Assembly (NCBI RefSeq): GCF_014947265.1
Contig: NZ_JADCNK010000007.1
Span: 124,001 to 188,000 of the forward strand
DNA from: Pedobacter sp014947265
Lineage (GTDB): Bacteria > Bacteroidota > Bacteroidia > Sphingobacteriales > Sphingobacteriaceae
Direction: 5' to 3'
DNA: 64,000 nt
This document shows, in pieces, positions 1 to 8,732 of this stretch. A program made the position numbers and the translations under genes. The notes beneath the pieces were generated by a model. That model worked only from the letters and a program-made list of their open reading frames with translations, had not been told where the DNA came from and did not search any database. Within the stretch, counting starts at the first letter, position 1. Every line of letters starts with the position of its first letter.

Positions 1-30
1 TTAAATGAAATTGGACAGGAAGATGGAAGT

Positions 31-150
31 CTTAATCTATTCCTTTTTTTGAAAAGCAGGGATAGTGGTGCTTCGGCCGCCCTGGTCCCGCCCTTTGCTT
101 TATCCCGATAGAAGGAATCGGGGATAACGCTGTCGGTCGGGTTTATTTCA
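31..150 (-). repeat. Dispersed intergenic repeat, inverted copy
   Basis: Read on the minus strand, this stretch matches the repeat near 8.3-8.44 kb. Shared blocks include AAATAAACCCGACCG, AGCGTTATCCC, AGCAAAGGGCG, a CCGAAG-CACCACT type block and a closing A-rich run before GATTAAG. The copies are diverged but in the same order, so this is a real repeat family and not low complexity. No coding frame runs through it. The rest of the first 441 bases shows no gene that I can support. Confidence 0.7.
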
Positions 151-441
151 CCCATAATAGCAGTACTATTCATGCCACCTAAACCCGATCAAAGCGGGAT
201 GCCGATTTCCTTCAAATTGGCAGAAGCGGAAGCGGGACTGAACCCACCCAAATGCTCCTGCAATTGCTTTCCAGAAAATAAATGTTAGCACCTGTTAAAT
301 TTTACAACAAATATTACATAGTCTTTTGCTGCCATGTTGAGTTTAATGGATCGCTTTTACTAATGCGTTGAAATGGTCTTCGACTATGCTCAGACTGACA
401 TAGGAAATAATTTTATTTAATTTTTAAATAGTCTCTTAACC

Positions 442-1518
442 TTAAGGTTTTATACTAGTTAATTTTTTACCTGCTATATCTTCCCACCTATAAAAATGAA
501 AGGTTTTATCATCGCTCATCGCCACCAGCAAGCCGTGTTTAAAATCGTTATTCAAAGGAACGGAAACCACATCAATACCATCTGTTTGATTAGCCGAATA
601 TTTAACTGTGGTTAAAAGCGGGTGGGGCTGAGCAGTATTGGCTTTCGCTACCCGATCGTACACTTTTAACTGTCTGGCGCCCTGATCGGATACCAGGATA
701 TATCCTTTATTTCCTGAAGTTTTATAAATAGCTATTCCTTCATTATCGACAGCAAAATCGCCCTGCCCAAATAGCGCCAATTCTTTATTTCCTTTAGCAG
801 GGTCTGCATAATATTTACGTATCCCTACCTGCTCATCGCAGTAATAAACATAACCCAGTTCGTTATCAACGGCAATGGCTTCTATTTCTTTTTTACCACT
901 ATATAGACCAAATTTCCGCACCAAATCTGCTTTAACATTGCCTTTTCCGTCATCAGTTAACAAATATTGCCAAAGATAACTTCCGTTTTTAGGTCCGGTT
1001 TTACGACCAACAATTGCATAAATTTTTCCGCTTGGATCGGTATACATCGAAATCCCCATCAAATCGCGGTACTCTGCTCCTGTTTCACCTACAAAAACCG
1101 GAATTCCGCCATTGTCGATTGCTTTCATATCGGGAAGAGAAAATATCCGCAGTTTATGCGTGTAACGTTCTGTTGTAACCGCAATATCTGTTTTTTTCCC
1201 AGCCAACTGTAAACCATAGGCAATATCAACGTTGTTAGGTCGCTTTAAACCTTTTATGGTTTTTGATTTGATGATTTTACCTTTCAGATTGAAAACATAC
1301 AAGCCACCGCCGCTATCTTTATCGGTACCGATCACCAACGACTGTGCAGGATCTTTCGGGTTTACCCAGATCGCAGGATCATCGGTATCAACATCGACAG
1401 GATCAGACACATATAAAGGTTTTACGGCTGTACTATTTCCGTTTTGCGCACCTCCATTACAAGAAATGGTCAGGCTTAGAACCGCTAAAGCGGCAAGTTT
1501 TAATATATTATGCTTCAT
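442..1518 (-). CDS. Beta-propeller phytase (3-phytase), lipoprotein
   Basis: Predicted secreted or surface lipoprotein that releases phosphate from phytate (myo-inositol hexakisphosphate). The start used here gives an N-terminus of about 17 residues ending in the lipobox-like LTISC. A longer frame begins further upstream but would lack a signal peptide and would overlap the preceding gene. The mature part begins with VDVDTDDPAIWVN followed by a GTDKDSGGGLYVF block, the hallmark opening of Bacillus-type beta-propeller phytases, and the length (358 aa) fits the family. The ATG lies one base after the stop codon of the beta-helix lipoprotein gene, so the two are probably translationally coupled. 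A perfect palindrome, AACCTTAAGGTT, covers the stop codon. Substrate assignment is by family; enzymes of this fold can act on other inositol phosphates. Confidence 0.88.
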   Translation of the reverse strand: MKHNILKLAALAVLSLTISCNGGAQNGNSTAVKPLYVSDPVDVDTDDPAIWVNPKDPAQSLVIGTDKDSGGGLYVFNLKGKIIKSKTIKGLKRPNNVDIAYGLQLAGKKTDIAVTTERYTHKLRIFSLPDMKAIDNGGIPVFVGETGAEYRDLMGISMYTDPSGKIYAIVGRKTGPKNGSYLWQYLLTDDGKGNVKADLVRKFGLYSGKKEIEAIAVDNELGYVYYCDEQVGIRKYYADPAKGNKELALFGQGDFAVDNEGIAIYKTSGNKGYILVSDQGARQLKVYDRVAKANTAQPHPLLTTVKYSANQTDGIDVVSVPLNNDFKHGLLVAMSDDKTFHFYRWEDIAGKKLTSIKP

Positions 1519-1519
1519 T

Positions 1520-2779
1520 TTATATCTTAGTTCCGTATGCACCAACAAATGTTGATGGTGAAGGTGAGCTATAGGTGATACCATTTTTCATTGTAATTCC
1601 GGCCTGGTAATGGCGGGTAAAGTTAGTAATGCCTTTACCCAAAGCCGGTGAGTTGCCTTGCAGGTGAAAATCCCATGCGGTATTGAAATCTGCATTGGTA
1701 ACCGCAGTATTTAAAGGATAATTCACAAATTTAGGATCATTAGCTCCGGCAACATTGCTAATCACATCGTTTTTACCACCCACAATATCGCCGGTTGGCT
1801 GAAACTGATTTACAGTGGTCTGATCGAAACCATAATACCAGTTATTGCTATAAGCAGAACGGCTATCTTCAGGCTTTTTTGGATCTCTTTTCACACCAAA
1901 ACGGGTATTGGCGAAAAGATTATTATACAGATCGGCACGTACTGTACTCTCCAGCCAGATTGATCCACCTTTGGCCGTTGGCCTTCTCCAGCCCGTATTC
2001 ACCATGGTATTGTTATAGGCAATAATATAGGCTTGTGGTGTTTTATCTCCAGTGTTAGATAATTTTAAGGCATTGGTATTAGTGCTATAAACCAGGTTAT
2101 AGGCCACATCTGCCAAACAGCCCGATTTAAAGTTCATGGCTTCTCCTCCTGTTACGCCAGTGGTATAAAACACATTATTGGCAAAAATAATCTTTCCACC
2201 ATCAATGTAAGTACAATCTTCCTGGAGGTTTCTGAAGATGCTATTTTGAACCACTAATTTACCATTAGCATTGGCAAACCAGAGCGCGGGTAAGTTTTCT
2301 CCGGCCCTTGCTTTATAAAGCCCCATCTTAACCGATGTTGAAGCATCTGAAGTAGTGGAGCCAGCATATTCGAGAATTACATGATCAAGCACCAGTTCCT
2401 CACATGTTTGGCCGGCCAAAATGCCGCCCCAAAGCTTTCCGAATTTTTTTGATGCGGTTTTATATAATTCATTTACCGTAAACCTGATTGGATTTTCTGC
2501 AGTTCCAAGCGCATACAGATTACCTTTTATAATAATTTCTGGTTTCGCAACCGTATCCATCAGCACCGTCACCCCTTCTTCAATCGTTAACGTTTTCCCT
2601 TCCGGGATTACAATATCGCCTTTAATTACCTGCGTACTGCCTTTCGCCCAAACCCCGGAAACCTCACCGATGGCCGAACCATCAACAGCAGTGGTATCAA
2701 CATCTATATTGGCTTTTTCACATCCTGCTAAGGCCAGCACAACAAGGATTAATAATTTAAAAATCTGGTTTGATTTCAT
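1520..2779 (-). CDS. Right-handed beta-helix lipoprotein of phytase operon
   Basis: A 419-aa protein starting MKSNQIFKLLILVVLALAGC, a clear lipoprotein signal (LALAGC). The body has the short hydrophobic, Asn-rich turns of a parallel beta-helix (for example VVQNSIFRNLQED, IIFANNVFY, ADLYNNLFANTRFG). The C-terminus ends in a GAYGTK-type segment common in such proteins. I see no known catalytic signature, so enzymatic function is open; it could bind the ligand at the cell surface. It sits between a TonB-dependent receptor (22-bp gap) and the phytase (1-bp gap), so it probably belongs to the same uptake system, perhaps as the surface partner of the receptor in place of a SusD protein. Confidence 0.75.
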   Translation of the reverse strand: MKSNQIFKLLILVVLALAGCEKANIDVDTTAVDGSAIGEVSGVWAKGSTQVIKGDIVIPEGKTLTIEEGVTVLMDTVAKPEIIIKGNLYALGTAENPIRFTVNELYKTASKKFGKLWGGILAGQTCEELVLDHVILEYAGSTTSDASTSVKMGLYKARAGENLPALWFANANGKLVVQNSIFRNLQEDCTYIDGGKIIFANNVFYTTGVTGGEAMNFKSGCLADVAYNLVYSTNTNALKLSNTGDKTPQAYIIAYNNTMVNTGWRRPTAKGGSIWLESTVRADLYNNLFANTRFGVKRDPKKPEDSRSAYSNNWYYGFDQTTVNQFQPTGDIVGGKNDVISNVAGANDPKFVNYPLNTAVTNADFNTAWDFHLQGNSPALGKGITNFTRHYQAGITMKNGITYSSPSPSTFVGAYGTKI

Positions 2780-2801
2780 GTCTTTATTTCTTTAAATGCT
2801 A

Positions 2802-5579
2802 TTAATTAAATTTATACCTAAAGCCAACAAGATAATTCTGGCCATAATAATCGCTTCTGATCAAGGTGTTTCCATTTTTAACCAAATCTTCATTGATATC
2901 GTTATTTGCCGGGTTTGTACCTTTTATAAATAGTTTTGTTGGGGTATTTAAAATGTTATTGGCTTTAACAAAAACACTGATGCCACCTTTAAAACGTTTC
3001 TCTGCAGAGGCATCCACCTGTATAAATCCTTCCTGCCACAAATCGTTATTTAAGAATTGTGAAACGGTGTTGATGCGTGGTCCCGTATAGGCACCGGCAA
3101 CCTGTGCATCCCAGCCTTTTTTGGTGTCTTTAAACAATACAGATAGGTTGGCAATATGTGCAGACTGGCCGTAAAGTGGACGTTCCTGGTTTACATTGGC
3201 AGGCTCGGTATCTCCGGTAGTGCTATTGATCACCCTGGTGGTTTTGGTGGTGTTAATGCGCGAATGGGTGTAGGTATAATTGGCCTTTACACCTATTTTA
3301 CTAAAATATTTGATGTAATCTACCTCAGCTCCGTAGTTATTGGCTGTACCAAAGTTTCCTGGACTATAATAAATATCCTGACCGCGAACAGCATCGGCCT
3401 GAAAGGTATATTCAATTGGATTTTTTATCCTTTTGTAGAATGCACCAACCAATAGTTGCTCGGAAGCGCCAGGAAAAAGTTCGTACCTTAAATCAAAATT
3501 ATCAGCCAGTGCACGTTGCAGGTTAGGATTACCACGTTCCTGAAATTCTTCATTTACAACTTTTCCGGGTACAATTTCGTAAAAACCAGGGCGATTAAGT
3601 GCTTTGTAGTAAGAAGCATGCAACTGCGCTTTTTCTGTTAAAAAGTATTTTGCAGTTAAACTCGGTAATACATCGGTATAAATCTGGTTTCCTTTTGGAA
3701 AAGATTCTCCTGCCGGAAAAAGAAGATTATAACCCTGATTGGTATGTTCTACTCTTGCACCACCAATTACTTCTAACTTAGCTGAAGTATATTTAAACAT
3801 TCCATAACCAGAAGTAGTTTGCTCAGTTGCATCGTAGGTAAGGGAATTGGCTACTGCACCTGTTGGATTGCTTACTACCAGATTCAGGTCGGTATAATTT
3901 TGGAAATTTACACCATAAATATCATTTGCATGATCTGCTCCCTGAGCCAAATTATAATTATTAAAGAAGCTGCTCCTCTTTTTATCGCGGTATAAACCTC
4001 CTGCCATAATATCAAGCTTATGGTCTCCTGATAAAACACGGTAAGTCAAATCAAGATAACCAGCTAAGTCCTCGTCGGTATTGCGTTCCCATCTGCGCGT
4101 AACCGGATTGGTATTGACTAAACTGGTACGTTTGCGTTGAAAATTCTGCTCCAATCCATTCAAACTGATACTGGTATTTTCCGGCACATCATTTTTGGCA
4201 GAAGAATAAACAGCCGACCATTGCACCTTAAATTTATCATCAAAAAATTTATGATCGCCATGCAGCGTAGAATTGTAAATCTGCTGCTCCGTTAAACGGC
4301 TACGGGTATCAAAAACCAACTGTGCATTTCCTGCTATAGGATCATAATCCTTGTTGTAAGTTGTGGTTATGGCATCTCTAACCTGCTGGTTTTTCAGATT
4401 AACGTACACATTGTAAAAACTGATCTGATGGTTTTTGTTAAACACATAATCAATTTTCCCGTGCAACCCGGTACGCTGCTGTTGTTCAGAAAACTCGCGG
4501 TAACTTTTACTGGTAATTGTAGCATAAGCATCTGTACCAACAACCGAATTATTATAGAAAGTACTATTGCTTCCGCGGTAGGTATTTTGATAACTTCCTG
4601 CTAACACGACGCCTAATTTGTTATCTAAAAAGCGTTTACTTAAAGATAAACTTCCGATTAAATTAGGTACAGGGTTTTTATACTTATAATCGAGTGTACC
4701 CTTGCTAAAATCGTTCTGTGTAGCATTATAGCTTTTCCCGTTTACTTCGTACGGCGATTTATAATTAATACCTGAAGCATTGTAACTGGTAAACTTACGA
4801 TCGAAAAATAATTGGCTATAACCGGTAGAGATATTGGCATTTACCTGCAACTGGCCTGGTGCATTTTTCATCACCATATTAATCGCACCGCCAATTGCAT
4901 CGCCCTCTAAATTTGGCGTAAGGGTTTTGTACACCTCTAAACGATCGAGTAAATCAGCAGGGAAAAGATCAAGCGGAACATAACGGTATTTATTATCCGG
5001 ACTAGGGATTTTAACGCCATTTACCAAAGTATAATTATAGCGTTTATCCATTCCCCTTAATATGGCGTACTGTCCATCGCCATTGCTATTGCGCTCTATA
5101 GACACCCCCGAAATGCGTTGCATCACATTTGCCACCGTTAAATCTGGTGAAATTTCAATTGCCCTCCCTGAAACGATATTCATTAGCTGAGGGGCATTTT
5201 TTTCTAAACGTCTTGCCCCCTGATCGGTAGAACTCACGGCATTTGACTTAATTGTGATATCATCAAGGCTTTTCGAATCGCTCTCCATGTAGAACTTTAA
5301 GTGATCGTTATCCTCTGTCAGTATCACTAAGGTTTTTTCGATGGTCCTGTAAGTGATGTAGCTTACACTAATTTTAGTAGCACCTGCTTTTACATCCTTA
5401 AATTCGAAGGTCCCATCTAATCCAGTATTCGTTACGCGCCTTGGGTTTTCTAAAACCACTGTTGCACCTACAATGGCTTCTCCAGTTTGCTTATCGTAAA
5501 CGTGGCCTTTCAGTTTTGTGGCATTTGCAGTGCCTGCACAAAAAAGAAGTAAAAACAGAATTTGTAATAGTTTATTCAT
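2802..5579 (-). CDS. TonB-dependent receptor (phytase operon)
   Basis: A 925-aa outer-membrane receptor with a signal peptide (residues 1-20, ending NAT), a carboxypeptidase-regulatory-like beta-sandwich (about 22-105, with LKGHVYDKQTGEAIVGATV), a plug domain (about 120-235, with the NVMQRISGVSIERN and LRGMDKRYNYTLVNGVKIP blocks) and a long barrel ending YLVGFRYKFN, with the usual terminal aromatic strand. It is not a SusC: no SusD-type gene follows, and the partner is a beta-helix lipoprotein. Being first of three tightly spaced genes that end in a phytase, it probably imports inositol phosphates or another phosphorylated ligand. That ligand is inferred from context only. Confidence 0.88.
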   Translation of the reverse strand: MNKLLQILFLLLFCAGTANATKLKGHVYDKQTGEAIVGATVVLENPRRVTNTGLDGTFEFKDVKAGATKISVSYITYRTIEKTLVILTEDNDHLKFYMESDSKSLDDITIKSNAVSSTDQGARRLEKNAPQLMNIVSGRAIEISPDLTVANVMQRISGVSIERNSNGDGQYAILRGMDKRYNYTLVNGVKIPSPDNKYRYVPLDLFPADLLDRLEVYKTLTPNLEGDAIGGAINMVMKNAPGQLQVNANISTGYSQLFFDRKFTSYNASGINYKSPYEVNGKSYNATQNDFSKGTLDYKYKNPVPNLIGSLSLSKRFLDNKLGVVLAGSYQNTYRGSNSTFYNNSVVGTDAYATITSKSYREFSEQQQRTGLHGKIDYVFNKNHQISFYNVYVNLKNQQVRDAITTTYNKDYDPIAGNAQLVFDTRSRLTEQQIYNSTLHGDHKFFDDKFKVQWSAVYSSAKNDVPENTSISLNGLEQNFQRKRTSLVNTNPVTRRWERNTDEDLAGYLDLTYRVLSGDHKLDIMAGGLYRDKKRSSFFNNYNLAQGADHANDIYGVNFQNYTDLNLVVSNPTGAVANSLTYDATEQTTSGYGMFKYTSAKLEVIGGARVEHTNQGYNLLFPAGESFPKGNQIYTDVLPSLTAKYFLTEKAQLHASYYKALNRPGFYEIVPGKVVNEEFQERGNPNLQRALADNFDLRYELFPGASEQLLVGAFYKRIKNPIEYTFQADAVRGQDIYYSPGNFGTANNYGAEVDYIKYFSKIGVKANYTYTHSRINTTKTTRVINSTTGDTEPANVNQERPLYGQSAHIANLSVLFKDTKKGWDAQVAGAYTGPRINTVSQFLNNDLWQEGFIQVDASAEKRFKGGISVFVKANNILNTPTKLFIKGTNPANNDINEDLVKNGNTLIRSDYYGQNYLVGFRYKFN

Positions 5580-5637
5580 TGTGTTTGGTCATGTCTTTTT
5601 ATTATCGACGGGGCAAAGGTGTATACACCATTTTACA

Positions 5638-5668
5638 CAAAGAAATTATTGAGGTTACATAAAGGCAA
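5638..5668 (-). promoter_or_regulatory. Candidate promoter of the phytase operon
   Basis: On the minus strand a TTG (-33 element) is followed after 20 bp by TTTCTTTG, which matches 7 of 8 positions of the Bacteroidota -7 consensus TAnnTTTG with correct spacing. Transcription would start about 50 bases before the receptor start codon. No shifted alternative looked better, but one mismatch leaves room for doubt. Confidence 0.4.
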
Positions 5669-5671
5669 CAG

Positions 5672-5775
5672 CGTTACAACAAGCATATATCAAAAGGCAA
5701 CAAATAAACACAAAATATTGATTATCAATAAATTAAACAACAACAAAAGCGCCGTTACGCTTTCGTTACCGTTAC
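5672..5775. promoter_or_regulatory. CGTTAC hexamer cluster upstream of phytase operon
   Basis: CGTTAC occurs at 5672, 5753, 5764 and 5770, and its complement GTAACG at 5834. The first copy abuts the candidate -33 element. Several copies of one hexamer in 165 bases of AT-rich DNA suggest a binding site. The protein is unknown; the TPR/HTH regulator encoded just upstream is an obvious candidate. Confidence 0.35.
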
Positions 5776-5840
5776 ATTAACAAATTGTTAAGCCTTTAAA
5801 ATCCAAAAAAAGGTTAATAATATTACAGCTGATGTAACGG

Positions 5841-7445
5841 TTATAATGCCTGGATAAATGCTGATAAATTATCGCCTTGTGTCAGATTCAGCTTTTTCCT
5901 TAGCCTATATCTCGATACCCTTAAGCTATCGGTAGATATACCGAGCAAGGTTGCAATATCAGCGGAATCGAGATTCATTTTCAATAATGCAATCAGGCGC
6001 ATATCGGCAGAGGTAAGCTCGTGGCTATATTTTTTTAGACTTTCGAGAAATTGATGGTGCACCTGTTCGAAAGCCAGCGTAAATTCCTTCCAGTTGCGTT
6101 CGTGGTTAAAACTCTGATTAATCTCGGCGAGAATCTGGTTCATCTGTTTTTTCTGATCCCGTTTATCCTCTTTCACCATCGCTTGTAAGGTACTTCTGAG
6201 ATTTTCTAAAAATTGGTTATGCTTAATCAGATTTAACGTGTGGGTAGATAGTTCCCTGCTTTTAACCTCCAGCAATTGTTTCAGATTTTGTTCTTCGAGC
6301 TGAAGATTTTTAAGCTCGAGACTGGTCATATCGTGTTCTATCGCCTTCTGCCTCGCCAGCATCTGTTGATCTCTTAATTTTAAACGTTGCCTGCTGAAAA
6401 TAACAAAACCCAAAACAACCAACAATATCACTACGATTGTGGCAGAAAAAGCAATAATCCTGTTCTCCTTCCGGTCGTTTTTCAGTTTATTAATCTCCTC
6501 CGATTTTTTATTAATATCGTAAAGCACCTGCAAAAAGGCCACCTGCCGGGCACCATCTTCCGAATACAGATCAATGGTGTGCTTATAACCAAGTTTTACA
6601 TAGTGGTAGGCGCTGTCCATGTTGTTCAACAGTTCATATGCCTTGCCCAAATCTCTGCAGCAGGAACTCAACTGGTAAATATTCCCCATCTTTTCGGCCA
6701 TTTTCAATGCAGTTTCGGTTTGCACAATGCTTTCCTTATAACGGCCGGTTTTACGCAGGATATCGCCGAGATTATTAATTACCTCAATACTCCCTAAATT
6801 ATTATGATCTTCCTGGTAGAGATTTAACGACTGTTTAAAATGCACATAAGCAGAATCGTAACGTTCCAGGTCTTCATATATACTGCCCAGGTTTTCGTGT
6901 ATTTTTGCTGCTCCGCTTTTATCGTTAACCTGTTCGTTTATTTTTAAAGCCAGTTTTTGATAGTAAAATGCACTGTCGTACAATTGCCTTTTTTCGTATA
7001 GCTGTCCAATATTGCCTAAAACGGTTGCCTGACCGGTTAAATTATTCGATTTTTTATAAATACCAATGGCTTTGTTATAGCTATTCATGGCCTTGTCTTT
7101 CTGCTTCATATAATAGTAGAGCACGCCAGCATCATTAAGGTTAGCAGCTAATAAAAGCAATTGATTGGCATTGTTGAATATTTTATCTGCCTTTAAGAAG
7201 AATTCTAACGATTGACTGAAATGCCCCTGTGTATAACAAACCTTGCCCATTTGCTGCAAACATTTGCCCTCCAAAAGCTCATCATTATCGTCAATGGCTT
7301 TAGCATATATTTTTTTTAATTGAGCCAGGGCTGCAGTCGGATCTTTTTGATTCAGCGCAATAATCGATTCGAATCTGTCGCCCCGGGCGTATGTATTCGA
7401 AATGAAGAATAGAAAAAATATAAGAACACAAATGGGTTTGATCAT
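5841..7445 (-). CDS. TPR-repeat membrane regulator with LuxR-like HTH
   Basis: With the start chosen here (MIKPICVLIFFLFF, a signal peptide) the protein has 534 residues. Tetratricopeptide repeats fill about residues 35-300 (typical pieces: SAFYYQKLALKINEQ, KIHENLGSIYEDLERYDSA). A single membrane segment lies at about 330-350, then a coiled coil rich in Gln, Leu and Glu, and a C-terminal helix-turn-helix at about 490-518 (SADIATLLGISTDSLRVSRY). This architecture puts the TPRs in the periplasm and the HTH in the cytoplasm, as in the Bacteroidota family of one-component sensors. It lies upstream of, and on the same strand as, the phytase operon with a 261-bp gap, so it may control it. A longer frame adds 15 residues that would spoil the signal peptide. 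Confidence 0.8.
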   Translation of the reverse strand: MIKPICVLIFFLFFISNTYARGDRFESIIALNQKDPTAALAQLKKIYAKAIDDNDELLEGKCLQQMGKVCYTQGHFSQSLEFFLKADKIFNNANQLLLLAANLNDAGVLYYYMKQKDKAMNSYNKAIGIYKKSNNLTGQATVLGNIGQLYEKRQLYDSAFYYQKLALKINEQVNDKSGAAKIHENLGSIYEDLERYDSAYVHFKQSLNLYQEDHNNLGSIEVINNLGDILRKTGRYKESIVQTETALKMAEKMGNIYQLSSCCRDLGKAYELLNNMDSAYHYVKLGYKHTIDLYSEDGARQVAFLQVLYDINKKSEEINKLKNDRKENRIIAFSATIVVILLVVLGFVIFSRQRLKLRDQQMLARQKAIEHDMTSLELKNLQLEEQNLKQLLEVKSRELSTHTLNLIKHNQFLENLRSTLQAMVKEDKRDQKKQMNQILAEINQSFNHERNWKEFTLAFEQVHHQFLESLKKYSHELTSADMRLIALLKMNLDSADIATLLGISTDSLRVSRYRLRKKLNLTQGDNLSAFIQAL

Positions 7446-7604
7446 GTTAAAAGCAATTATACCAGGCAATTCCGAACAAAGAAAGAGCACCCATGTTAAC
7501 TTAAGGTTAAGTTGAAGAATTAACTAGTGCTGATCAATATCGCATCTGTGTTTCTGATGTCGTTTTTATTATTCTCTACAAGTATATTTTGTAATTTAGA
7601 GGAT

Positions 7605-8000
7605 ATGAATATTACCTATAAGTTAGACATTATCCCTCAGGCAGAAGAGGTGATTAATTTATTTAGCAAGGCGGGACTTAAACGCCCTACTGAAGCTGAA
7701 AGAATAACATTGATGCTAAAAAATGCCGATGTATTGGTTACTGCATGGCAAGAAGAAAAACTTGTGGGTATTTGCAGAACCCTTACCGATTGGGCCTGGT
7801 GTGCTTATCTGTCAGACCTTGCAGTATTTACAGATTTAAAAAATTCGGGAATAGGCAAGGAAATGATTTCGATAACACGAGAAAAAATTGGTCCGCAGTG
7901 CATGCTCATCCTCTTGTCAGTTCCTACTGCCTTTGATTATTATCCTAAAGTGGGTTTCAATAAAGAAGACCGTGCATTCAGTATAGAACGTAAACAATAA
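7605..8000 (+). CDS. GNAT-family N-acetyltransferase
   Basis: A 131-aa protein with the GNAT fold. The central strand LVGICRTLTDWAWCAYLSDLAVF is followed by the acetyl-CoA loop region KNSGIGKEMI, equivalent to the Q/RxxGxG/A motif, and a C-terminal FDYYPKVGFNKEDRAF, which matches the usual (A)xxFYxKxGF end. The ATG used starts MNITYKLDI directly before the domain. An in-frame GTG 26 codons upstream would add a hydrophobic stretch not expected in a cytosolic acetyltransferase. The substrate cannot be told from sequence. It stands alone, divergent from the TPR regulator, with repeats downstream. Confidence 0.8.
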   Translation: MNITYKLDIIPQAEEVINLFSKAGLKRPTEAERITLMLKNADVLVTAWQEEKLVGICRTLTDWAWCAYLSDLAVFTDLKNSGIGKEMISITREKIGPQCMLILLSVPTAFDYYPKVGFNKEDRAFSIERKQ

Positions 8001-8094
8001 TTTTATACGAATTAGAAAAATCATATTAAACCTTGCCGTTATATTAGATGGATATACTGAAAGGCTTAATTTTTACCCTCTATTAACTGTTTTC

Positions 8095-8257
8095 GTGTCA
8101 GATGGAAACATCAGACACCACAGAAGATAGGCCAATTATACTTTGCCACGGAAACACGGATTGATACGGAGAAATTTTCATTGCCAAGGTTCGTGTCTGC
8201 ACGAACCATTTTCATTTTAACCCTACCCCCACCGTGGTCTCTGTCCTCACAGACCAC
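8095..8257. repeat. Three small hairpins in a row
   Basis: First hairpin: GTGTCAGATG, loop GAAA, CATCAGACAC (8095-8118, one mismatch). Second: GGTTCGTG, loop TCTG, CACGAACC (8188-8207, perfect). Third: GTGGTCT and AGACCAC (8234-8257). The first recurs at 8489-8512 and, mutated, at 8633-8656. The third recurs as a perfect 9-bp stem at 44739-44762. They look like a family of short mobile or structural hairpins; none is followed by a T run, so they are not simple terminators. Confidence 0.6.
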
Positions 8258-8302
8258 TTAAGTGATCAGAATAAAGGGATTCGATGAAACGAGATGCCTG
8301 TG

Positions 8303-8440
8303 TTAAATAAACCCGACCGATAGCGTTATCCCGGTTTAAGAATTATTTTCTTTACCGGTTAATCTACCGGGATTAAGCAAAGGGCGGGGCTATCGTAACC
8401 GAAGTACCACTGGTATTGCTTTCCTAAAAAAATGATTAAG
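8303..8440 (+). repeat. Dispersed intergenic repeat, direct copy
   Basis: Same family as the inverted copy at the window start. Conserved blocks in order are AAATAAACCCGACCG, AGCGTTATCCC, GGGATTAAGCAAAGGGCG and CCGAAGTACCACT. The second half overlaps the first unit of the 145-bp tandem duplication. No coding frame is present. Confidence 0.7.
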
Positions 8441-8664
8441 CCTAACATTTTATAAATACTTTAGCCCTTAATATCAAACATTTTTTCCGTGTCAGATGGA
8501 AACATCAGACACCACAGATAAGCAAAGGGCGAGCTATCGTAACCGAAGCACCGCAGGTATTGCTTTCTTAAAAAAAATGGTTAAGCCTAACATTTCATAA
8601 CTACTTTAGCCTTAATATCAAACATTTTTTCCGTGTCAGATAGAAACATTAGACACCACAAATA
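8376..8664 (+). repeat. Tandem duplication, 145-bp unit, two copies
   Basis: Unit one (8376-8520) and unit two (8521-8664) both open with AGCAAAGGGCG, continue GCTATCGTAACCGAAG, TTAAGCCTAACATTT, TTAATATCAAACATTTTTT and end in the GTGTCAGAT hairpin and ACACCACA. They differ at scattered positions and by one base in length. The whole 8001-8698 spacer appears built of such repeats and holds no supported gene. Confidence 0.85.
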
Positions 8665-8698
8665 ATCATCAGATTCAAAACCAAGCCTAACAAAAGAT

Positions 8699-8727
8699 TT
8701 GATTTTAATTTTTTAAATGTAACTTTG
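8699..8727 (+). promoter_or_regulatory. Bacteroidota consensus promoter
   Basis: TTTG (8699-8702), a 17-bp spacer and TAACTTTG (8720-8727), a full match to TAnnTTTG. Transcription should begin about 6-8 bases further on, at or next to the proposed TTG start codon of the next gene. This is the likely promoter of the five-gene metal/chelate cluster. Confidence 0.7.
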
Positions 8728-8732
8728 TTGCA

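Noticed and set aside
438..449. Palindrome AACCTTAAGGTT at the phytase stop as a terminator
   Set aside because: Stem of only six A/T-rich pairs without a loop; too weak to act as a terminator.
8001..8732. Insertion sequence or integron-like element in the repeat-rich spacer
   Set aside because: No transposase or integrase frame, no terminal inverted repeats with target duplication; only short hairpins and a tandem duplication.
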